Shown here: positions 47,932 through 52,909 of the stretch, in pieces
Numbering within the stretch: position 1 is the stretch's first letter
Layout: each line of letters begins with the position of its first letter
NCBI GenBank assembly: GCA_944384925.1
Contig: CALWVF010000009.1
Span: 1-52,909, forward strand
Source of the DNA: an uncultured Clostridia bacterium
GTDB lineage: Bacteria; Bacillota; Clostridia; Oscillospirales; Acutalibacteraceae
Length of the DNA: 52,909 nt
Direction of reading: 5' to 3'
The notes under the pieces: generated by a model
Told to the model about the DNA's origin: nothing
The model's input: the letters and a program-made list of their open reading frames with translations, nothing else
The model's database searches: none
Made by a program: the position numbers and the translations under genes

Positions 47932-49143
47932 TCACTTCATTTCGTCTAAAATATTTTTTGTCTCGCAAGCAATAATCCATTCTTCATTTGTCGGTATAAC
48001 AAATATATCTATATTAGAATCATCTGAAGATATCTTTCCTTCTTTACCGCTAACCATAGTTCTATTTAAGTTTAAATCAATTTTTGCCCCCATATAAGTA
48101 AAATTACTACATATTTTCTCTCTGTGTGAAAATTGGTTTTCTCCTATTCCCGCAGTAAATATTATAGCATCACACCCATTTAATGCTGCTACATAACTAC
48201 CAATAAATTTAACAATTTGATATATAAACATATTTTGAGCTAAAATTGCTCTTTTATTGCCAGCAGCAGCCGCTTTTGTAATATCTCTATCATCATTAGA
48301 AATACCAGAAATTCCCAATAATCCAGAATGCATATTTAAAATTTGATCTGTTTGTTCTGGAGATAAACCTTCTTTAGATTGCAAAAATGTAACAACAGAA
48401 GGATCTAAACTCCCTGTTCGTGTACCCATCATAAAGCCATCCAAAGGAGTAAATCCCATGCTTGTATCTATAACTTTGCCATCTCTTATAGCAGTAATAG
48501 ATGAGCCATTTCCTAAATGACAAGTAATTAATTTTGTTCCATTTAAACTTTTTCCAGTTAATTCTTCAAACCTACTGCTAACATATCTATGAGATATTCC
48601 ATGAAATCCATACCTTCTTACCCGATATTTTTCATAATATTTATATGGAACTGAAAACATATATGCCTCTGGTGGCATGGTAGAATGAAAGGATGTATCA
48701 AAAACTGCTACTTCCGGTATATCTTTGCCAAAAATTTCTATGCAAGCTTTTATTCCTTGAATGTGAGCATGATTATGCAATGGTGCAAGTGGTATTAAAC
48801 TTTTTATTCCATTAATAACCTTATCATCAATAATTACAGATCCCTTAAATAAATCTCCTCCTTGCACAATACGATGACCTATAGCAGAAATTTCACTTAA
48901 TTTTTTAATCATTCCAACTTCAGAATCCATAATTAATTTTTTAATTTGTAAAACTGCTTTAGAATGGCAATCTAAATTTTCTACAACTTCTTTGTGGCTT
49001 CCATCATATCTTCTATGCTTAATAAAACTGCCGTCTTGACCAATTCTTTCACAACTTCCACTTATTAAAACCTTATTTTTCTCCATATCGACCAATTTAT
49101 ATTTTAGCGATGAACTCCCCGAATTTATTACAAGAATTTTCAT
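47932..49143 (-). CDS. ackA: Acetate kinase
   Basis: The 403-residue kinase catalyses acetyl phosphate + ADP to acetate + ATP, the energy-yielding end of fermentation. It shows VINSGSSSLKYKL (4-16), the catalytic VFDTSFHSTMP segment, HLGNGSS, and GTRTGSLDPS. FTAGIGEN lies near the end. Full length. No pta gene is present in this window; tmcAL (ylbM) is divergent upstream. Confidence 0.97.
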   Translation of the reverse strand: MKILVINSGSSSLKYKLVDMEKNKVLISGSCERIGQDGSFIKHRRYDGSHKEVVENLDCHSKAVLQIKKLIMDSEVGMIKKLSEISAIGHRIVQGGDLFKGSVIIDDKVINGIKSLIPLAPLHNHAHIQGIKACIEIFGKDIPEVAVFDTSFHSTMPPEAYMFSVPYKYYEKYRVRRYGFHGISHRYVSSRFEELTGKSLNGTKLITCHLGNGSSITAIRDGKVIDTSMGFTPLDGFMMGTRTGSLDPSVVTFLQSKEGLSPEQTDQILNMHSGLLGISGISNDDRDITKAAAAGNKRAILAQNMFIYQIVKFIGSYVAALNGCDAIIFTAGIGENQFSHREKICSNFTYMGAKIDLNLNRTMVSGKEGKISSDDSNIDIFVIPTNEEWIIACETKNILDEMK

Positions 49144-49338
49144 TTTGCCCTCACCTTTCGATCACATAATGCAAAAATACTTGCAGTAAAAGATAAAATA
49201 TAATATTATGATAATATATTAATAATAAATTTTCAATAATTTACTTAAATCTTATGTAAGAGTAAAATAGTGCATAAGGAGGAGCTATGGTTTCACTTTA
49301 ATTACATAATTAAAAATGTATCCATAAAAAATAATAAT

Positions 49339-50529
49339 ATGAATATAGGTGCTATAGTCAGCGAATATAATCCATTTCACAATGGTCATAAGTATCATTT
49401 AGAACAAACTCGTAATATTGGTGTTACTCATTTAATTGCAATTATGAGCGGTAATTTTATCCAACGAGGTTCCGCATCTATGTTTTCTAAATATGCAAAA
49501 GCAAAAATGGCTTTAATGTCAGGAATAGACTTAGTTATTGAATTACCCATAATTTGGTCCACGGCTTCAGCTGAAAAATTCGCCTATGGAGCAGTTACCC
49601 TCGCCAATTCATTAGGTTGCATAAATTATTTAAGTTTTGGAAGTGAATGTGGAGACATAAACAAATTAAAAAAAATTGCAAGCATAATGAGTAATAATAC
49701 AATAAATAATGAACTTAAAAAAAATTTAAACTGCGGTTTTAATTTTGCAAAGTCCATACAGAACGCACTAAATAGTACACAAACACCGGAACTTGCAAAT
49801 ATTTTAAATTTTCCAAATAATATACTTGGCATAGAATACATAAAGTCACTATATAAAACAAACTCTAATATATCTCCTATAACAATAAAAAGAAAATATG
49901 GTCAACACAACAGTAAAAATTTATCAGGAAAGTTTACATCTGCATCTGCTATTAGAGAACAATTACTATTAAATAAAAATATAAATAGTTTTATTCCAAA
50001 CGCAGTTAGCAAAATTATCCAGGAAGAAATAAATAAAGGTTATGCACCCGCCAATATATTAAATGCTGAAAGAGCTATAATTTCAAAATTAAGATGTATG
50101 ACAAAATACAACCTAAGGCTCTTACCAAATGTAAATGAGGGGTTAGAAAATCGTCTTTATAATGCAATTCATTTGTCAACATCTATAGATGAATTATATA
50201 GCATGGTTAAAACCAAAAGATATCATTATTCAAGAATTAGAAGAATCATTTTACATGCTTTTCTAGAAATATATGACAATTTATATTCTATGCAAATACC
50301 ATATATAAGGATACTTGGCTTTAACAACAGAGGGAAAGAAATACTTAAAGTTGCCAAACAGACAGCCAAATTACCTATAATTACAAAATCCACCCATATA
50401 TCACGTTTAAATGATGATGCGAAAAATCTTTTTAAATTAGAGTGTTTATCAGCAGATTTATATAATATTTTAACCCCAAAAGTACTTCCTTGTGGCCAAG
50501 AAATGACAAATAAAATAGTTATAGTTTAG
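49339..50529 (+). CDS. tmcAL: tRNA(Met) cytidine acetate ligase TmcAL (YlbM)
   Basis: The 396-residue nucleotidyltransferase-like protein begins MNIGAIVSEYNPFHNGHKYH, the family's HxGH ATP site. It continues with IAIMSGNFIQRGSA and ELPIIWSTASAEKFAYGAV. The enzyme uses acetate and ATP to make N4-acetylcytidine at C34 of elongator tRNA(Met). The start is placed at 49339 by homology. No Shine-Dalgarno lies directly before it; a strong AAGGAGG at 49276-49282 instead serves a four-codon ORF (see findings). The frame itself is open back to GTG 49270. Divergent from ackA, a common Firmicute neighbourhood. Confidence 0.93.
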   Translation: MNIGAIVSEYNPFHNGHKYHLEQTRNIGVTHLIAIMSGNFIQRGSASMFSKYAKAKMALMSGIDLVIELPIIWSTASAEKFAYGAVTLANSLGCINYLSFGSECGDINKLKKIASIMSNNTINNELKKNLNCGFNFAKSIQNALNSTQTPELANILNFPNNILGIEYIKSLYKTNSNISPITIKRKYGQHNSKNLSGKFTSASAIREQLLLNKNINSFIPNAVSKIIQEEINKGYAPANILNAERAIISKLRCMTKYNLRLLPNVNEGLENRLYNAIHLSTSIDELYSMVKTKRYHYSRIRRIILHAFLEIYDNLYSMQIPYIRILGFNNRGKEILKVAKQTAKLPIITKSTHISRLNDDAKNLFKLECLSADLYNILTPKVLPCGQEMTNKIVIV

Positions 50530-50543
50530 TGTAGAAAGGATTA

Positions 50544-51434
50544 GTGATTTATATGTCGATTAATATAAATGAAGTAAATTACTTAAACTATGGAAAATGC
50601 ATATCTATTAAAAATGATGTTTCTGAAATGATAGTAAGCATAGAATTTGGTCCTAAAATAGTTTTTTGGGGATATATTAATGGAGAAAACTTGCTTCTAG
50701 AAAGTAGTAATGTTAATGATAGCAGTACATTTGGACATTATCTATGGCTTAGTACAAGGACAACAACAAAAGATTATAATGACTTTATTCAGCCAATCGT
50801 ATACTCCATTTCTTCAGGGATGGTAAGATTTGATTATCCAAAAGATATACTAGACAATATGTACCTAAGTATGGAAATAATATTATCAAATGAATCTGCT
50901 GATGCTATGGTTATACACAGAGTAAAAAATTTATCATCTGAAACTAAAAGTATATCAATTACTGCACACACTCACTTAAAAAATAATGGATTTTTAATTC
51001 TACCACAAAACGACGATGATACCTTGCCTTTTCCAAATAGATGCATAGCTTTGTGGCCTTATACAAGACTAAATGATCCTCGACTATTCCTAGGAAATAA
51101 GTTTATTACAATATCGTACAATAGTAACCTTGAATATCCATTTAAAATCGGTATTAACAATAGAAAAGGATGGGCTTGTTATTTAAATGATAATATTGCT
51201 TTTATTAAAAGATATGTCCATAATCAAGGTGCAAGATACCCGGACTTTGGTTGTTCAATAGAAGCATATACTAATTCACACAATATAAATGTTAATTCCA
51301 CAAGTCCTTTTTATATTACAGAACATAAAGAAATTGTAAAACATGTTGAAAATTGGTCTATATTCGATGCGCAATCACAACCTCAAATAAATAATGAAAA
51401 GCAAATAGAAGAATTTATAAATAACTTAAAATAA
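50544..51434 (+). CDS. DUF4380-like protein (sugar-mutarotase-like fold)
   Basis: The 296-residue soluble, beta-rich protein follows tmcAL by 14 bp. Its FGPKIVFWGYINGENLL and FGHYLWLSTRTTT segments and the HTHLKNNGFLILPQ stretch fit the DUF4380 group, whose fold resembles galactose mutarotases and carbohydrate-binding proteins. A catalytic role is not proven. Start is GTG 50544 or ATG 50553 (AAAGGA is 3 or 12 bases away). It ends in a good terminator. Confidence 0.6.
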   Translation: MIYMSININEVNYLNYGKCISIKNDVSEMIVSIEFGPKIVFWGYINGENLLLESSNVNDSSTFGHYLWLSTRTTTKDYNDFIQPIVYSISSGMVRFDYPKDILDNMYLSMEIILSNESADAMVIHRVKNLSSETKSISITAHTHLKNNGFLILPQNDDDTLPFPNRCIALWPYTRLNDPRLFLGNKFITISYNSNLEYPFKIGINNRKGWACYLNDNIAFIKRYVHNQGARYPDFGCSIEAYTNSHNINVNSTSPFYITEHKEIVKHVENWSIFDAQSQPQINNEKQIEEFINNLK

Positions 51435-51441
51435 TATTAAG

Positions 51442-51476
51442 ACAGATGCTACCCTATGCGTAACATCTGTTTTATT
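51442..51476. terminator. Bidirectional terminator, DUF4380-like gene / feoB fragment
   Basis: ACAGATG and CATCTGT with extra TA/TA pairs form a stem around CCCTATGCG, followed by TTTTATTT on the plus strand and a weaker T-rich tail on the other. Confidence 0.8.
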
Positions 51477-51486
51477 TAATTGCTTA

Positions 51487-52233
51487 TTACAATGAAATAA
51501 GAAGCCTTGAAATATTAGAAAATAAAAAGCAAATTAATAATCCACATATAGTTGGAATAAAAAATGAAACTGCAGTCCACTTCATACTATTAGTTTCTTT
51601 TTTTATAGTCCAGCATGTTGTACTACAAGGAAAATGCATCAATGAAAATAGCATCATACTAATAGCTGTAATCCAAGTCCAGCCATTATCTACTAGAAGT
51701 TGTTTCAGTTCCATAATATTCTCAAATTCCAGTATGCTTCCTGTAGACATATAACTCATAATTATAATAGGTACAACTATTTCATTTGCAGGAAATCCTA
51801 ATATAAATGCCATAAGTATAACACCATCTAACCCTATTAACCTAGCAAATGGATCTAAAAAGTTTGAACAATGTGAAAGTAGCGTTAAATCATTTATAGA
51901 TATATTTGCCATTATCCATATTACTAATCCTGCAGGTGCCGCTACTGCTACTGCACGCCCCAATACGAATAAAGTCCTATCAAAAATAGATCTAACAATT
52001 ACTTTACCTACCTGAGGCCTTCTATATGGAGGTAATTCTAAAGCAAAAGATGATGGTAATCCTTTTAATAAAGTCTTGGAAAGAATTTTAGAAACCATCA
52101 GTGTCATAATTACTCCTAATATAATAACAGATGTCAATATCATAGTAGAAAGTATGGACTGTGTAAACCCAGACAAGGAACAAACAAAAAACATTGTTAT
52201 AATTGTTATCAATGTAGGAAATGCGCAACCAAA
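51487..52233 (-). pseudogene. feoB: feoB, C-terminal part (permease gate and C-terminal domains), detached
   Basis: This frame reads as the C-terminal third of clostridial-type FeoB: FPTLITIITMFFV, a LPPYRRPQ segment, GRAVAVAAPAGLVIW, FILGFPANEIVVPI and SLMHFPCSTTCWTIKKE. It starts without its own ribosome site, 15 bp after a stop codon, at residues (HSFGC-AFPTL) equivalent to the middle of the protein. About 30 residues between the GFGC motif and FPTL seem to be missing. It complements the N-terminal fragment at 10907-12219 and lies on the other strand 40 kb away. Confidence 0.88.
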
Positions 52234-52236
52234 ACT

Positions 52237-52470
52237 ATGGCAACAAAATTAGCTGATAAAAACAAGACTTCAATATCATTGCCTGTAAAAATACTATCAT
52301 ATAGCAACATAGGAAATCTGATTAAAGAATACCGAAAAAAGAACAAAATTACCCAAAAGCAGTTTGCATCTATTATACATGTGTCTGAACCTACAGTTAG
52401 GACTTGGGAACAGAATAAATCTTTGCCTTCATATGAAAAATATAAATTAATAAAAAATTTAATTAATTAA
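52237..52470 (+). CDS. Small XRE-type helix-turn-helix protein, possibly truncated at its 5' end
   Basis: The 77-residue product ends in an XRE HTH (IGNLIKEYRKKNKITQKQFASIIHVSEPTVRTWEQNKS, about 27-63) with a short tail. No Shine-Dalgarno precedes the ATG at 52237, and the sequence just before it belongs to the feoB fragment on the other strand. The gene may thus have lost its promoter or N-terminus at the break. It ends tail-to-tail with a 64-aa gene, overlapping 12 bp. Confidence 0.65.
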   Translation: MATKLADKNKTSISLPVKILSYSNIGNLIKEYRKKNKITQKQFASIIHVSEPTVRTWEQNKSLPSYEKYKLIKNLIN

Positions 52471-52653
52471 ACCACTAGATTTTAAAGTGTCTATTATTCT
52501 ATCAATTATTTCTATTTTCATATCATTAGAAAGAGGCAACTCGTCAAGATAATTCTCTATTAAATCAACATGAAACTTATTTATAATTTCAGGTATTAAA
52601 TTATTGTCAGAACCATTATGTATTCTAATATTTATTTTTTTACGTGTTCTCAC
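52459..52653 (-). CDS. Uncharacterised 64-residue protein
   Basis: Starting at GTG 52653 behind AAGGAGG, the product has a basic N-terminus (MRTRKKINIRI) and an amphipathic helical remainder (LIENYLDELPLSNDMKIEIIDRIIDTLK). No family recognised. It follows a structured RNA candidate on the same strand and overlaps the HTH gene tail-to-tail. Regulation by, or read-through from, the RNA is possible. Confidence 0.55.
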   Translation of the reverse strand: MRTRKKINIRIHNGSDNNLIPEIINKFHVDLIENYLDELPLSNDMKIEIIDRIIDTLKSSGLIN

Positions 52654-52699
52654 TCAATTATTCCCTCCTTTATAAATATATATTATAAAAGGATACATC

Positions 52700-52880
52700 T
52701 AATTATTAAAAAAATACCTCAGCCCACAAATATTTTTGTAGCACACGAATAGCACGTCCTTAACACGGGCTGCCCTCATTGTCTGCGGCGGCTCACAAAA
52801 CCTTTGTCTTGCTTCAACGCTCGGACTATGACTAGGCAGGAGTATCATTATAGACTATTGAAGTTATCGCGAATTCATAA
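52700..52880 (-). ncRNA. GC-rich structured RNA candidate, unassigned
   Basis: About 160 bases near the right edge are far richer in G+C than the rest of the window and encode no ORF. On the minus strand CTTCAA (52863-52858) pairs with TTGAAG (52817-52812), and ACAAA with TTTTGT near 52796-52808. Later CAGCCC (52772-52767) pairs with GGGCTG (52725-52720) just before TATTTTTTT, a terminator-like end. A 9-bp inverted repeat AATTCATAA/TTATGAATT (52872-52891) lies at its 5' side. I cannot name the class; raiA, OLE-related and other large clostridial RNAs are candidates for a covariance search. Confidence 0.55.
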
Positions 52881-52909
52881 CTTTATGAATTTTATATCTA
52901 AATGTTTAT

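Overview
The window is low-GC DNA with short intergenic gaps and purine-rich Shine-Dalgarno sites. A SpoIIM-family gene, a SCIFF peptide with its radical-SAM maturase, DivIVA/SepF, a DUF1292 protein and feoAB point to an anaerobic, probably spore-forming member of the Clostridia. The Tgt sequence and the archaeal/fungal-type Asd lean towards Lachnospirales-like clostridia, but this is a family-level impression, not a species call.

Layout. 0.2-5.8 kb (minus): SpoIIM, SCIFF maturase, SCIFF precursor, a TIGR04086-like membrane protein, YajC, Tgt, QueA. 6.0-8.9 kb (plus): asd-dapA-dapB, lysine/diaminopimelate synthesis. 8.9-10.2 kb (minus): a DEAD-box RNA helicase. 10.6-12.2 kb (plus): feoA and the N-terminal part of feoB, which breaks off abruptly. 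12.25-13.14 kb (minus): five unrecognised small ORFs (37-72 codons) in a row behind two near-identical consensus promoters. 13.6-14.2 kb (plus): a DUF1292 protein and a probable 6S RNA. 14.2-39.4 kb (minus): a long housekeeping stretch (phosphofructokinase, Ppk1, RluD-like, LspA, IleS, DivIVA, SepF, YggS-like, a HlyD-like protein, MiaA, MutL, MutS, a YlbF-like protein, MiaB, an HD protein, GlmS, a PqqD-like protein, an OPT transporter, a ferritin-like protein). 39.4-42 kb: an FkbM methyltransferase (minus) and a solitary serine recombinase (plus). 42.1-45.4 kb (minus): TyrS, YebC, alanine racemase. 45.6-47.4 kb (plus): HD protein, a gene remnant, a CDF cation transporter. 47.5-49.1 kb (minus): DUF2752 protein and AckA. 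49.3-51.4 kb (plus): TmcAL (YlbM) and a DUF4380-like protein. 51.5-52.2 kb (minus): the C-terminal part of feoB. 52.2-52.9 kb: a small HTH protein, a 64-aa protein and a GC-rich structured RNA candidate.

The most striking large-scale feature is that feoB is in two pieces about 40 kb apart on opposite strands. An inversion with one end inside feoB explains this most simply. The five small ORFs lie directly against the left break; the HTH gene lies directly against the right break. If the inversion is undone on paper, the small-ORF cluster and the HTH gene become neighbours on one strand. The cluster and its duplicated promoters are the best candidate here for something undescribed. No tRNA, 5S/16S/23S rRNA, CRISPR array, insertion sequence or prophage was recognised.
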